From positions 1 through 64,000 of the forward strand of contig NZ_BDDQ01000004.1 in the NCBI RefSeq assembly GCF_002003465.1: a stretch of 64,000 nucleotides of DNA, in the 5' to 3' direction. The stretch is from Caenibacillus caldisaponilyticus (lineage in GTDB: Bacteria; Bacillota; Bacilli; Bacillales; Sporolactobacillaceae). The notes beneath the pieces were generated by a model, which saw only the letters and a list, made by a program, of their open reading frames with translations, searched no databases and was not told the DNA's origin. Position 1 is the stretch's first letter. Every line of letters starts with the position of its first letter. The position numbers were made by a program, and so were the translations under genes. Shown in pieces: positions 1 to 8,528 of the stretch.

Positions 1-143
1 CCGTGTTGATCGAAATGGACGAAAAATGGATATCGGGACGCAAATACCTGGATATGTCCGACTATTGGCAGTGGCGGAAAACGAAAGAGTTAGGCGTTCA
101 AACGATGAATCAGGAAGTTTCGGCGATCAAGAAAGTGGGATAA
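1..143 (+). mobile_element. 3' end of an IS transposase gene, probably IS256-like (partial)
   Basis: An open frame enters from the left edge and stops at 141-143, giving 46 visible C-terminal residues including MDEKWISGRKYLDMSDYW. The residues are charged and Trp/Tyr rich, resembling the variable C-terminal tail of some transposases, but the catalytic domain is outside the window. The IS256 call rests mainly on the terminal-repeat-like sequence found about 200 bases downstream. The family is therefore an inference. The reading frame itself is clear, because the other frames lack comparable coding character. Confidence 0.5.
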
Positions 144-356
144 TTTCTTCGACGTGTCAAGGAGAACGTGAAATACCTCGGAAGCGAGGAGTTGCCGCGA
201 AAGCGCCTTGACACACCTGTACTTTGACAACAATGATCATTAGTCCGGGAAGGCGACCGGCAGGGAGACTTGCCGGACTTACCTGCCATACGTCAGGTCA
301 TCAGGTCCATCTTTCTATCAAAGGGAAATTTACACAATAAAATGGACTTGACCCAA
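144..356 (+). repeat. Non-coding right end of the IS element with putative terminal inverted repeat
   Basis: No gene lies between 144 and 411. The stretch 326-354 (core tttacacaataaaatgg, then acttgaccc) has the shape of an IS256-family right end, which characteristically carries a TTTACACAA-like block. A 9-base inverted repeat (gtgtcaagg 154-162, ccttgacac 206-214) lies just after the transposase stop. The left end is outside the window, so the repeat pair and any target-site duplication cannot be confirmed. Confidence 0.4.
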
Positions 357-411
357 CCGAATAAAATTTGACAAATGATAATTCTTCTTCGGTTATAAAG
401 TTCGGTATCGG

Positions 412-591
412 TTAACGAAAAGCAAACCACATAATATACTCGAAGATCGCTCTGACCTGAATCAATCGGCGAGTACGCTCTTTTCGTTCTTTTTCTTTCA
501 TTCGCCTTTCGATTTGCAGTTTTTTGGCTTTGGCTTGCTCGATTTTTTTCTCTAATTCTTGTAGTCTTTCTTCATCCGTTTTGCGTGCCAT
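412..591 (-). CDS. Small mobilisation-type (MobC/DUF3847-like) protein, probably a remnant
   Basis: This is a 59-residue charged helical protein starting MARKTDEERLQELEKKIEQA. It has a long Lys/Glu coiled-coil stretch followed by ERKERTRRLIQVRAIFE. The RTRRLI-x-x-G/R-x-x-E signature near the C-terminus resembles small proteins encoded next to relaxases on Firmicutes plasmids and integrative elements. The start at 591 is chosen because GAGG lies six bases upstream; the longer frame to 714 adds an unrelated hydrophobic stretch and has no site. No relaxase or replication gene is nearby. Together with the IS end, it looks like a leftover of a mobile insertion. Function in this genome is doubtful. 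Confidence 0.45.
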   Translation of the reverse strand: MARKTDEERLQELEKKIEQAKAKKLQIERRMKEKERKERTRRLIQVRAIFEYIMWFAFR

Positions 592-865
592 TTTGTCCTC
601 ATTTCTTTTCGTTGGGTTTTTATTTATTGTAATCAAATAAAGGGCAACTACCATTGACAAAATCGCAGATTGGCAATGGGTGCCGCTTTTTTCTTTTATG
701 ATGGAAGTAATCACAGAAGGCGGGCATTTTAGATTATAATTGGGAATAGATCAACCCATTTCTTTGCGGGATGAATCGCCCGGTTAAGCCGAACATGTCC
801 GCCGTTTCGGGTTGAATCGTTTTTCGCATCTCATATTATTGTGAAAGTGAAAGGCTGGGGAAGCC

Positions 866-2011
866 ATGCGGCATTTTGACACGAAAACCGTGCATTTTCC
901 GAAACCATCCGGAATCGATACGTCGTCCAAGGTGACGCCGATCTATCAAACTTCTGCATTCACCAACAAAGATTTGGACGACATGGAGGCGTTTTACACC
1001 GGCGCCAAGCCCTATTTATATACGAGAAACGGCAATCCGAACACCGATGAATTAGGGATGGCCGTCGCCGCGCTGGAATCGGCGCCCGCAGGCATTGCGA
1101 CTTCATCCGGGTTGTCCGCCATCCTCGTCGGCTTTCTTTCCGTGTTAAAAGCCGGAGATCATCTCGTCGCTTGCCAAGATCTGTACGGCGGAACCTATCA
1201 ACTGATTACAGAGGAATTGCCGCAATATGGCATCGAAGCGACGATGGTCCCGTTTGAACATGAGGAAGAGATTCGCGCGGCGATCCGCCCGAATACGAAA
1301 TTGCTCTATACCGAAACGATCACGAACCCGCTTCTCAGGGTGGAAAACATCGAGCGCGTCGTCGCCATCGCTAAGGCCAACGGTTTGGTCACCATGGTCG
1401 ACAATACGTTTGCGACGCCTTATTTGCTCAGACCGTATGAAGCGGGCGTCGATCTCGTCGTACATAGCGCCACGAAATATATCGGCGGCCACAGCGACGT
1501 GACGGCCGGTGTCCTCGTCGGCAAGGAAGCGCTCATTCAAAAAGCGCGGGAAAAGGCGGTTCATCTCGGGACGAATCTCGGCCCGTTCGACGCGTGGCTG
1601 GCCTGCCGCGGTCTTAAAACCTTGAGCATACGCATGGAGCGGCAAGTCAACAATGCCCGGAGGTTGGCCGAAGACCTGAAAAAGCGGCCCGGCGTCAAAC
1701 GCGTTTTTTATCCGCAAAACGTTTCGCCGAACGGCGACGGGGCGATGGTGACGATCGAGATGGACAAAGAAAGCGTCGATCTCAAGCGCTTCTTCCAATC
1801 CCTGGGCTGGGTCAAAATCGTGGCCACCTTGGCCGGAGTGGAAACGACGGTCAGCCATCCGTCTTCCACTTCGCACCGCGCCCTCCCGGCGGAATTGTGC
1901 AAGCGGTTGGGCATTCATGATCATCTCGTTCGCATTTCAGTCGGCATCGAAGATATCGACGATATTAAAGAAGCGTTCGCCCGGGCGCTTCATGCCGCCA
2001 TGATCCATTAA
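866..2011 (+). CDS. Trans-sulfuration PLP enzyme (cystathionine gamma-synthase/lyase or methionine gamma-lyase family)
   Basis: A 381-residue cytosolic enzyme of the Cys/Met-metabolism PLP family (fold type I), full length for the family. Visible hallmarks are YTRNGNPNT at residues 52-60 (cofactor phosphate contact from the partner subunit), the Asp of VDN at 179 that contacts the pyridine nitrogen, and the Schiff-base lysine in HSATKYIGGH, Lys204. The C-terminal domain has the usual SHPSSTSHR substrate-carboxylate motif. Family members carry out cystathionine synthesis or cleavage, or methionine gamma-elimination; sequence reading alone does not separate these. The gene is monocistronic as seen, with no met or cys gene beside it, and it has only a modest purine-rich site before the ATG. 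Confidence 0.85.
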   Translation: MRHFDTKTVHFPKPSGIDTSSKVTPIYQTSAFTNKDLDDMEAFYTGAKPYLYTRNGNPNTDELGMAVAALESAPAGIATSSGLSAILVGFLSVLKAGDHLVACQDLYGGTYQLITEELPQYGIEATMVPFEHEEEIRAAIRPNTKLLYTETITNPLLRVENIERVVAIAKANGLVTMVDNTFATPYLLRPYEAGVDLVVHSATKYIGGHSDVTAGVLVGKEALIQKAREKAVHLGTNLGPFDAWLACRGLKTLSIRMERQVNNARRLAEDLKKRPGVKRVFYPQNVSPNGDGAMVTIEMDKESVDLKRFFQSLGWVKIVATLAGVETTVSHPSSTSHRALPAELCKRLGIHDHLVRISVGIEDIDDIKEAFARALHAAMIH

Positions 2012-2221
2012 ACGGGACGGGTGTGGCTGTGCAGGAACGAAACAAACGATAGGGTCCGCGCATGAACCAAAGCCGCCCGCGAACATGAACCGTTTGTGTT
2101 TGGCGGGCAGAAATGGTTCAATAGTATAGGAATGATTGCGCCGCGCTTCGCCCCGTTTTTTAAACGGAGACAAGCCGGGGCGGGGACGGACAAGGCATAG
2201 ATGACGTAAAGAGGGAACAGC

Positions 2222-2668
2222 ATGTATGAAATCATCACGCATTCGGAAGCGGAAACCATCTCTTTCGGGGCCCGGCTCGCCGGCCTGTTAAAAGCGGGAG
2301 ACGTTCTCGTTTTGGAGGGCGATTTGGGCGCCGGGAAAACGACGCTGACGAAAGGATTGGCCCAAGGGTTGGGCGTCACCCGGACGGTGAACAGTCCGAC
2401 GTTCACCATCATTAAGGAATATCAAGGGCGCCTGCCCCTTTACCATATGGATGTGTATCGCATTGATGAAGACGAAGAGCTCGGTTTTGAGGAATATTTT
2501 CAAGGAGACGGCGTGACGGTGGTCGAATGGGGGAGCCGCATCGCCGCCCTTTTGCCCGAAGAGCGGCTGCGGATATCCATGGAAAGGCTCGGCGAGCGTG
2601 AACGCCGGATCCGCCTTGTTCCGGAAGGCGGGCGCTTCGTCGAATTGTGCAAGGAGTTGCGGAAATGA
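2222..2668 (+). CDS. tsaE: tRNA threonylcarbamoyladenosine biosynthesis ATPase TsaE
   Basis: A 148-residue P-loop ATPase that works with TsaB and TsaD to transfer threonylcarbamoyl to A37 of ANN-decoding tRNAs. The Walker A motif GDLGAGKTT sits at residues 33-41. It is followed by the family-typical VNSPTFTIIKEY and HMDVYRI segments, and a late VVEWGSR motif. Length matches the family. AGAGGG upstream of ATG supports the start. The stop overlaps the tsaB start (ATGA), indicating translational coupling, and tsaE-tsaB-rimI-tsaD is the standard Bacillus order (ydiB-ydiC-ydiD-gcp). Confidence 0.95.
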   Translation: MYEIITHSEAETISFGARLAGLLKAGDVLVLEGDLGAGKTTLTKGLAQGLGVTRTVNSPTFTIIKEYQGRLPLYHMDVYRIDEDEELGFEEYFQGDGVTVVEWGSRIAALLPEERLRISMERLGERERRIRLVPEGGRFVELCKELRK

Positions 2669-3360
2669 ACGTTTTGGCCATCGATTCATCCAATTTGACG
2701 ATGGGCGTCGCCGTGGCGAATGAGACGGCGGTGCTCGGCGAGTTCATCACCAATACGAAGAAAAACCATTCCGTCCGCCTCATGCCCGCCGTCGAGCGCT
2801 TGTTGAAAGACATTGAAATGGCGCCGGATGATTTGGACCGCGTTGCCGTCGCCCAAGGACCGGGTTCTTACACGGGCGTGCGCATCGGCGTCACCGTCGC
2901 CAAAACGCTGGCGTGGGCGCTTGGGATTGAGCTCGTCGGCGTGTCCAGCTTGGAAGTGCTCGCCCAAAACGGCCGCCATTTTCCCGGTTATGTCGTCCCC
3001 CTCTTCGATGCCCGCCGCGGCCAGGTGTATACCGGGCTATACCGGGCGCACCAAGACCGGGTTCTTTCCGTTGAGAACGATCGGATCGTCCCGATCGCCG
3101 ATTGGGCTGATGCTCTCGCCAAATTGGATGCACCCGTGCTTTTTCTCGGGAGCGATGTCGACAAACATTGGGCGACCATTCAAGCCGCCATGGGCGAAAA
3201 CGCCGTGAAATCGTCCGCAAACGATCATTATCCTAGACCTTCCGAGCTCGCGAAACTCGGCATCCGCCGTGACCCGGTTCCGGTTCACGAATTTACTCCC
3301 GAATATTTGCAGCTCGCAGAGGCTGAGGCCAAATGGCTGGCGCGGCAAGAGAGGAAATAG
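2665..3360 (+). CDS. tsaB: tRNA threonylcarbamoyladenosine biosynthesis protein TsaB
   Basis: A 231-residue ASKHA-fold protein that pairs with TsaD in t6A synthesis and is not itself catalytic. It begins MNVLAIDSSNLTMGVAVAN and contains the family block VAQGPGSYTGVRIGVTVAK, with FDARRGQVYTGLY downstream. The start at 2665 is chosen over an upstream in-frame codon because AAGGAGTTGCGGAA precedes this ATG and the tsaE TGA overlaps it. It is in the same operon as tsaE, rimI and tsaD. Confidence 0.95.
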   Translation: MNVLAIDSSNLTMGVAVANETAVLGEFITNTKKNHSVRLMPAVERLLKDIEMAPDDLDRVAVAQGPGSYTGVRIGVTVAKTLAWALGIELVGVSSLEVLAQNGRHFPGYVVPLFDARRGQVYTGLYRAHQDRVLSVENDRIVPIADWADALAKLDAPVLFLGSDVDKHWATIQAAMGENAVKSSANDHYPRPSELAKLGIRRDPVPVHEFTPEYLQLAEAEAKWLARQERK

Positions 3361-3362
3361 CC

Positions 3363-3812
3363 ATGGAGGATCGCATTCATTTGCGCACGATGACGCTTGA
3401 AGACATCGATCAAGTTTTGCACGTCGAGCGCTCAAGTTTTTCCAATCCTTGGACGAGAGAAGCGTTTGAAAACGAATTGCGGCACAATCGCTTCGCCACC
3501 TATTTCGTGGCCGAAGACGGGGACCGCATCGTCGGTTATTGCGGGGTGTGGGTCATTCTGGATGAATCCCACATCACCAACATCGCCGTCCTGCCGGAAT
3601 ATCGGGGGCTTAAAATCGGCGAAACCCTGCTCAGAAAGGCGATGTTGTTCGCCAAACTCAAGCGGGCCAAACAGATGAGCTTGGAAGTGCGGGTGTCGAA
3701 TCACATCGCGCAAAATCTGTACCGCAAACTCGGCTTTAAGGACGGCGGCATCAGAAAGGGTTATTACTCGGACAATCATGAAGATGCTCTGGTTATGTGG
3801 GTGGAAATATGA
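3363..3812 (+). CDS. rimI: Ribosomal protein S18-alanine N-acetyltransferase RimI
   Basis: A 149-residue GNAT-family acetyltransferase. The acetyl-CoA binding core is visible as [20 protein letters not shown], with the Q/RxxGxG/A-like RGLKIG pyrophosphate loop, followed by [19 protein letters not shown], which is characteristic of RimI. The likely substrate is the N-terminus of ribosomal protein S18, by family knowledge. It starts 2 bases after the tsaB stop with GAGAGGAAA upstream; the ORF can be extended upstream, but the extension overlaps tsaB and is not preferred. The stop overlaps the tsaD start. Confidence 0.93.
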   Translation: MEDRIHLRTMTLEDIDQVLHVERSSFSNPWTREAFENELRHNRFATYFVAEDGDRIVGYCGVWVILDESHITNIAVLPEYRGLKIGETLLRKAMLFAKLKRAKQMSLEVRVSNHIAQNLYRKLGFKDGGIRKGYYSDNHEDALVMWVEI

Positions 3813-4872
3813 CGGAGATTACGACGATCATCAAAACGGATTCGCCGCTGCGGCAAGACGCCGCTTCTGAAAGGAAGACGAGAATTCTCGGAATTGAGAC
3901 GAGCTGCGATGAGACGGCGGCGGCGGTTGTCGAAGACGGAAGAAACATTTTATCCAATGTCGTCGCTTCGCAAATTCAAAGCCATAAGCGGTTCGGCGGG
4001 GTGGTCCCCGAAGTGGCGAGCCGCCATCACGTTGAACAAATCACGATCGTCTGCGAAGAGGCGATGAAACAAGCGGGCGTGACGTGGCGGGATTTGGACG
4101 CGATCGCGGTGACAGAGGCCCGGGCCTCGTCGGCGCCTTGCTCGTCGGCATCAGCGCGGCGAAAGCGTTGGCGTTGGCCAAAAATTTGCCCCTCGTCGGG
4201 GTCAATCACATCGCCGGGCACATTTACGCCAATCGCCTCGTTACCGAATTAAAGTTTCCGCTCATCGCTTTAATCGTCTCCGGCGGCCATACGGAGCTCG
4301 TCCACATGCCGGCTCACGGCGTCTATCGCGTGATCGGCGAAACGCGCGATGATGCGGCCGGAGAAGCTTTTGACAAGGTGGCACGCGTCCTCGGTTTGCT
4401 GTATCCGGGCGGCCCCGAGGTGGACCGCTTGGCCGCCCAAGCCGAAGCGCCGGTCGAATTCCCGCGCGCATGGCTCGAAGAAGATTCCTATGACTTCAGC
4501 TTCAGCGGGCTCAAGTCCGCCGTCATGAATTACGTGCACAACGCCGAACAGCGCGGCGAGATCGTCAACAAGGCCGACGTGGCCGCCGGTTTCCAAGAAA
4601 GCGTCATCGATGTCCTTACGGAAAAGGCGATGCGGGCGGTCGATGCGTTTGCGGCCAAGCAGCTCTTGGTAGCGGGCGGCGTCGCCGCGAACAAAGGGTT
4701 GCGGAAGCGCATGGAAGCCGCCGCCCGAGAAAGGGGCGTCGAGCTCGTCATCCCGCCGCTTTATCTCTGTACGGACAACGCGGCGATGATCGCCGCGGCC
4801 GGAACGATCGATTTTCTCATGGGCAAACGGGCGGATCTCTCCATGAACGCGCATCCCGGCCTGTCGTTATAA
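3809..4872 (+). pseudogene. tsaD: tRNA N6-adenosine threonylcarbamoyltransferase TsaD, interrupted by an apparent -1 frameshift
   Basis: This gene encodes the catalytic subunit of t6A synthesis, an ASKHA-fold metal-dependent transferase. The N-terminal part ([26 protein letters not shown] with its metal-binding histidines) is in the frame starting at 3809. The rest ([41 protein letters not shown]) is in another frame. The two join exactly at VTE/GPGLVG if one G is restored near 4115-4118 (gaggcccgg where gagggcccgg is expected). Everything else is intact and full length, about 354 residues. Since TsaD is essential in most bacteria, a sequence error is more likely than a dead gene. Confidence 0.9.
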
Positions 4873-5037
4873 AAGGCGATGCCCGCTGCATGATGGGGTG
4901 CTCTGTGGTCCTTTGCGGCCGGGAAAAGACAGTCGTGGCAAGTTCGTTGAGAATGCCATGTAAAGGCTTATGAGGTTATCCCGGCAGCGCTCAAACGGGC
5001 CATTAAAAATTAGCTGATCGCGTGATTGTTGCTTTAT

Positions 5038-5063
5038 AAAGCCTCCGATTCGGGAGGTTTTTT
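5038..5063 (+). terminator. Rho-independent terminator after tsaD
   Basis: A stem aaagcctcc/ggaggtttt with a 6-base loop is followed by a T tract. It lies about 165 bases after the tsaD stop and most likely ends the tsaE-tsaB-rimI-tsaD operon. Confidence 0.75.
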
Positions 5064-5186
5064 CTTTTGGTTTTTCGCGCAAATATCGTGATCGCTCTTT
5101 CCTGGGAAACGTTTCATAACGGCCCCTTCAAAGGTGTTCACCCCCGTTTGCCACGGTTTCCAGACGGTCTACGGATTGTGATTAAC

Positions 5187-5360
5187 TTATCCACAGGATG
5201 GGGCGAATCGTGAATAACCACTGAAAACATGGATAGGAGAAACGTTCGGACTGTGCATAAAAATTGTGGATAAAAATAGGCGGATTTGTGGATGATGTGG
5301 ACAACATCTGTGGAAAACAGGCGGCAAAGGGGATGGATTTGTGGATAAGTGTGTGGATAA
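5187..5360. promoter_or_regulatory. DnaA-box cluster between tsaD and the ABC-F gene
   Basis: Eight DnaA boxes lie within 174 bases. Exact TTATCCACA matches are at 5187-5195 (forward) and 5265-5273, 5340-5348 and 5352-5360 (reverse). TTATGCACA is at 5252-5260 (reverse). One-mismatch boxes are at 5287-5295, 5296-5304 and 5309-5317 (all reverse). There is no AT-rich unwinding element and no dnaA/dnaN nearby, so this is not oriC. In B. subtilis the gcp-ydiF intergenic region is one of the known chromosomal DnaA-binding clusters that limit initiation by titrating DnaA. The same neighbours here suggest the same role. Confidence 0.88.
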
Positions 5361-5450
5361 TGTGCTTATCTCCGTTAAGCCGGAGGGGGCTTTGATTCGG
5401 TTTTGGAATCACGCAGCGGCAGTGTCGCGGCAAGGCTGAAAAGCGGGAAG

Positions 5451-5485
5451 AAAAAGCCCCCGGTGCGCGCCGCGGCGCCGGGGGC
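5451..5485 (-). terminator. Terminator of the ABC-F gene
   Basis: On the minus strand gcccccgg (5485-5478) pairs with ccgggggc (5463-5456), followed by TTTTT. It starts 5 bases after the ABC-F stop. Confidence 0.8.
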
Positions 5486-5490
5486 AACGG

Positions 5491-7419
5491 TCAGGACTGC
5501 AAAAGCGTCCATTCATCGATCAAGGCGTCCAGTTGTTGTTTGCGTTCTTCCACTTCTTTCGTTATTTTTTGCGCTTCTTCATAATTGTTGAAGACCTCGG
5601 GAGCCAACAGCCGTTGTTCCAAACCGTGAATGTCTTTCTCCAACCGTTCGATTTCTTGTTCCAGTTCTTCGATGCGCCGCTTGCGGCGCCGTTCTTCTTG
5701 TTTTTTGCGCTTCGCCGCCTCATAGTCGTCCGGGTCGCCGCGGGAGGCGGTGCGCGCCTTTTTCTCCGCGCGGTCGTCCGCTTCCAGCCGTTCCAACTCT
5801 TCTTGCAGCGCCTTTTTCTCAACGTAATAATCGTAGTCGCCGAGGTAATCGGTCAGCCCGTCGTGGCTCAGCTCAATGATGCGCGTCGCGAGCCGGTTGA
5901 TGAAATAACGGTCGTGGGAAACGAACAAGATCGTCCCGGGAAAATCCATCAATGCCGCTTCCAAGACTTCCTTGCTGTCCAGATCGAGGTGGTTGGTCGG
6001 TTCGTCCAAGATCAAAAAGTTGTCGCGGGCCAGCATCAATTTGGCGAGCGCCAGCCGCGCTTTTTCCCCGCCGCTCAAGGCGGCGACCGGCTTTAAGACG
6101 TCGTCGCCGGAAAATAAAAAGCTGCCCAGGACGGTGCGGACGTCCTTTTCATCCATGAGCGGATAGGCGTCCCACAGCTCGTTCAACACGGTTTTGTTCG
6201 GGTTCAGACCGCTCTGTTCCTGATCGAAATAACCGATGGTGACGTTCGCGCCCAATTGGATGTCGCCGGCGATTTTCGGCAGCAGACCGGCGATCGTCTT
6301 GAGCAGCGTCGTCTTTCCGATCCCGTTCGGTCCGACGAGTGCGACGCTCTCCCCGCGGTGCAAATCGAAGCTGACCGGGCCGCCGATCTTGCGGCCTTCG
6401 TATCCATACACGAGGCCCCTTGCGACCAAGACGTCGCGGCCGCTCGGCTTGGTGATGTCGAAATGGATGCGCGCGCGCCGTTCCTCGCCGGCGGGGCGTT
6501 CGAGTTTGTCCATTTTCTCCAAACGTTTGCGCCGGCTTTGCGCCCGCTTGGTCGTCGAAGCGCGCGCGATGTTGCGCTGGATAAAATCTTCCAATTTTTG
6601 GATTTCTTTTTGCTGTTTTTCATAAGCCTTCCAGGCCCGTTCCAAATCGGCCGCCTTTTGTTCCAAATAGGCGCTGTAATTGCCGTGATATTTTTTGGAA
6701 ACGCCGCGCGAAATTTCATAGACTTTGTCGACGAGGCGATCGAGAAAATAACGGTCGTGCGAGACGACCAACAGCGCGCCCGGATAGTGCTTGAGATAGT
6801 TTTCCAACCACGTCAGCGTGGTGATGTCCAAATGGTTTGTCGGCTCGTCCAAGATTAAGAGATCGGGTTTGGCGAGCAGCAATTTCCCTAAAGCCAACCG
6901 CGTTTTTTGGCCGCCCGACAGCGCATCGACCGGCGTGTCCGGGTCGCGGTCGCCGAACCCTAAACCGTTTAAAACGCTTTGAATGTCGGCTTGATACGTG
7001 TAGCCGCCCGCGGCCGTGAACCGTTCCTGCAGCCGGTCATATTCCGCCAAAAGTTTTTCATAATCCTCGGGTTCGGCATTCGGGTCGGCCTCCGCCATGC
7101 GCCGCTCGATGTCGCGAAGCCGGCGTTCGATGTCCAGGAGATCGGCAAAAACGGATTCCAGCTCGCCGTAAATCGTATTGGTTGAACGAAACGTGCTGTT
7201 TTGCTCGAGATAACCGATGGAGACCTCCTTGGCGATCGCGATGTCGCCGCGATCCGGAACCAGCTCGCCGGCAAGGATTTTCAACAGCGTCGATTTCCCG
7301 GATCCGTTCCGCCCGACCAAAGCGACCCGTTCGCCGGAGTGTACTTCGATGTTTATATCCGCTAAAATAAGATCGGTTCCAAATGATTTCGAGATCTTGT
7401 GCGCTTCCAGCAAAATCAT
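5491..7419 (-). CDS. ydiF: ABC-F family ATP-binding protein (YdiF type)
   Basis: A 642-residue soluble protein with two ABC ATPase domains in tandem and no membrane segments, as in ABC-F proteins that act on the ribosome. Domain 1 has Walker A GRNGSGKST and signature LSGGQKTRLALG. A charged linker (about residues 215-300) separates it from domain 2, with GPNGIGKTT and LSGGEKARLALA. The C-terminal ~90 residues form a Lys/Glu/Arg-rich coiled coil. The start at 7419 is chosen because AGGTG lies just upstream; the frame extends 27 codons further without a site. It is transcribed away from rex and toward tsaD, and the position next to tsaD matches B. subtilis ydiF. Antibiotic resistance is not implied. 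Confidence 0.92.
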   Translation of the reverse strand: MILLEAHKISKSFGTDLILADINIEVHSGERVALVGRNGSGKSTLLKILAGELVPDRGDIAIAKEVSIGYLEQNSTFRSTNTIYGELESVFADLLDIERRLRDIERRMAEADPNAEPEDYEKLLAEYDRLQERFTAAGGYTYQADIQSVLNGLGFGDRDPDTPVDALSGGQKTRLALGKLLLAKPDLLILDEPTNHLDITTLTWLENYLKHYPGALLVVSHDRYFLDRLVDKVYEISRGVSKKYHGNYSAYLEQKAADLERAWKAYEKQQKEIQKLEDFIQRNIARASTTKRAQSRRKRLEKMDKLERPAGEERRARIHFDITKPSGRDVLVARGLVYGYEGRKIGGPVSFDLHRGESVALVGPNGIGKTTLLKTIAGLLPKIAGDIQLGANVTIGYFDQEQSGLNPNKTVLNELWDAYPLMDEKDVRTVLGSFLFSGDDVLKPVAALSGGEKARLALAKLMLARDNFLILDEPTNHLDLDSKEVLEAALMDFPGTILFVSHDRYFINRLATRIIELSHDGLTDYLGDYDYYVEKKALQEELERLEADDRAEKKARTASRGDPDDYEAAKRKKQEERRRKRRIEELEQEIERLEKDIHGLEQRLLAPEVFNNYEEAQKITKEVEERKQQLDALIDEWTLLQS

Positions 7420-7557
7420 GGCGTTCACCTCAAATCCTCTAATCAGTTTAGCGTATCTTGCGGCATTGTGAAAAGAGCAAACGCGCGGACGGGCGGTCAA
7501 ATTTTAAAAAAATTGTTCGTTTTGGCCGGAGCCGGATGCGGAGCCTGCCTTCGCTTT

Positions 7558-7579
7558 GTTGTATATTAGTTGTATATTA
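7558..7579 (+). repeat. Perfect 11-bp tandem repeat in the ydiF-rex intergenic region
   Basis: The unit gttgtatatta occurs twice head to tail at 7558-7568 and 7569-7579. Each copy contains a -10-like tatatt. It lies about 110 bases before the rex start and may include the rex promoter. No convincing -35 pairs with it. Confidence 0.6.
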
Positions 7580-7690
7580 ATAAATGGGAATGGACGAAAA
7601 ATGGAAGCGCTCACGTCTTAATCGGTTTTGAAGGGGAGAATCATCGGATATCACGCGGAAAACCTTGCCGCAAGCTTCGGAGGGAAGATC

Positions 7691-8347
7691 ATGCCGCAAT
7701 CTCAACCGAAAATTCCGCTGGCAACGGCCAAGCGCTTGCCCTTGTATTATCGGATTTTGCAACACCTTGACGAATCGGGCAAACAACGGATTTCCTCGTC
7801 CGAATTAAGCGAGGTGGCCAAAATCGATTCCGCGACCATCCGCCGGGATTTATCGTATCTCGGCGCGCTCGGGAAAAAAGGTTATGGCTATCAGATTAAA
7901 CCTTTGCTCGCTTTTTTGCGGGATAAGCTCGACCAAAACGAAGTGTCGAAAGCGATGCTCATCGGCGTCGGCAATTTGGGCACGGCGCTGTTGAAATACA
8001 ATTTTGCCAAAAACAACAACACGCGCATCGTCGTCGCCTACGACAATAAAAAGGACAGGGTGGGGACGACCGTTGCGGGGGTGCCGATCCGGCACATCGA
8101 CGACTTGCCCACCGATGATAACCGCGGCGTTTCCATTGCGATTTTGACGGTGCCGGCGGAAGTCGCGCAAGCCGTCACCGATAAGGTTGTCTCGAGCGGA
8201 ATCAGTGGTATACTAAACTTTACACCCGTGCGTTTATCCGTGCCCAAGCATATCCGCTTGCACCATATCGACCTCGGCGTGGAACTGCAAACGTTGGTTT
8301 ATTTCATGAAAAATTATCCGCTGCAACCGGAGCGGGGAGGTGAATGA
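7691..8347 (+). CDS. rex: Redox-sensing transcriptional repressor Rex
   Basis: A 218-residue DNA-binding NADH/NAD+ sensor. Residues 1-80 form a winged helix ([20 protein letters not shown]). A Rossmann fold follows, with the dinucleotide motif GVGNLG at 92-97 and a C-terminal swapped helix ([19 protein letters not shown]). High NADH releases Rex from targets such as fermentation and respiration genes. The start at 7691 has GGAGGGAAG six bases upstream; the longer frame from 7628 lacks this. tatA follows directly, as in B. subtilis (ydiH-ydiI-ydiJ). Confidence 0.95.
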   Translation: MPQSQPKIPLATAKRLPLYYRILQHLDESGKQRISSSELSEVAKIDSATIRRDLSYLGALGKKGYGYQIKPLLAFLRDKLDQNEVSKAMLIGVGNLGTALLKYNFAKNNNTRIVVAYDNKKDRVGTTVAGVPIRHIDDLPTDDNRGVSIAILTVPAEVAQAVTDKVVSSGISGILNFTPVRLSVPKHIRLHHIDLGVELQTLVYFMKNYPLQPERGGE

Positions 8348-8348
8348 T

Positions 8349-8528
8349 ATGGGGCTAGGCATCGGAAGCATCATTCTCATCGCGATTGTCGCGCTTCTCA
8401 TCTTCGGCCCGAAGAAACTGCCGGAACTCGGCAAGGCTGTGGGCAGCTCGTTGCGGGAATTTAAAAACGCAACCAATGGGCTCGTCGATGACGGCGAGGA
8501 AAAGACTAAAAAACAGGATGGTCCGTAA
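8349..8528 (+). CDS. tatA: Twin-arginine translocase subunit TatA
   Basis: A 59-residue TatA/E protein. It has one N-terminal membrane helix (GIGSIILIAIVALLIFG), then the hinge and amphipathic helix motif FGPKKLPELGKAVGSS and a charged tail. With TatC it exports folded proteins across the cell membrane. The ATG at 8349 is favoured: GGAGGTG lies 7 bases upstream inside the end of rex. It overlaps tatC by one base (TAATG), so the two are translationally coupled. The order matches B. subtilis tatAy-tatCy. Confidence 0.95.
   Translation: MGLGIGSIILIAIVALLIFGPKKLPELGKAVGSSLREFKNATNGLVDDGEEKTKKQDGP

Noticed and set aside
26-211. 61-codon plus-strand frame at the left edge
   Set aside because: The alternative frame ending at 143 has better coding character; this one crosses the IS end without a ribosome site.
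5187-5360. Chromosomal replication origin
   Set aside because: DnaA boxes are dense, but there is no AT-rich unwinding element and no dnaA, dnaN or rpmH nearby.
7466-7483. Rex operator (ROP site) in front of rex
   Set aside because: Only one half, ttgtgaa, is present; the second half does not match TTCACAA.
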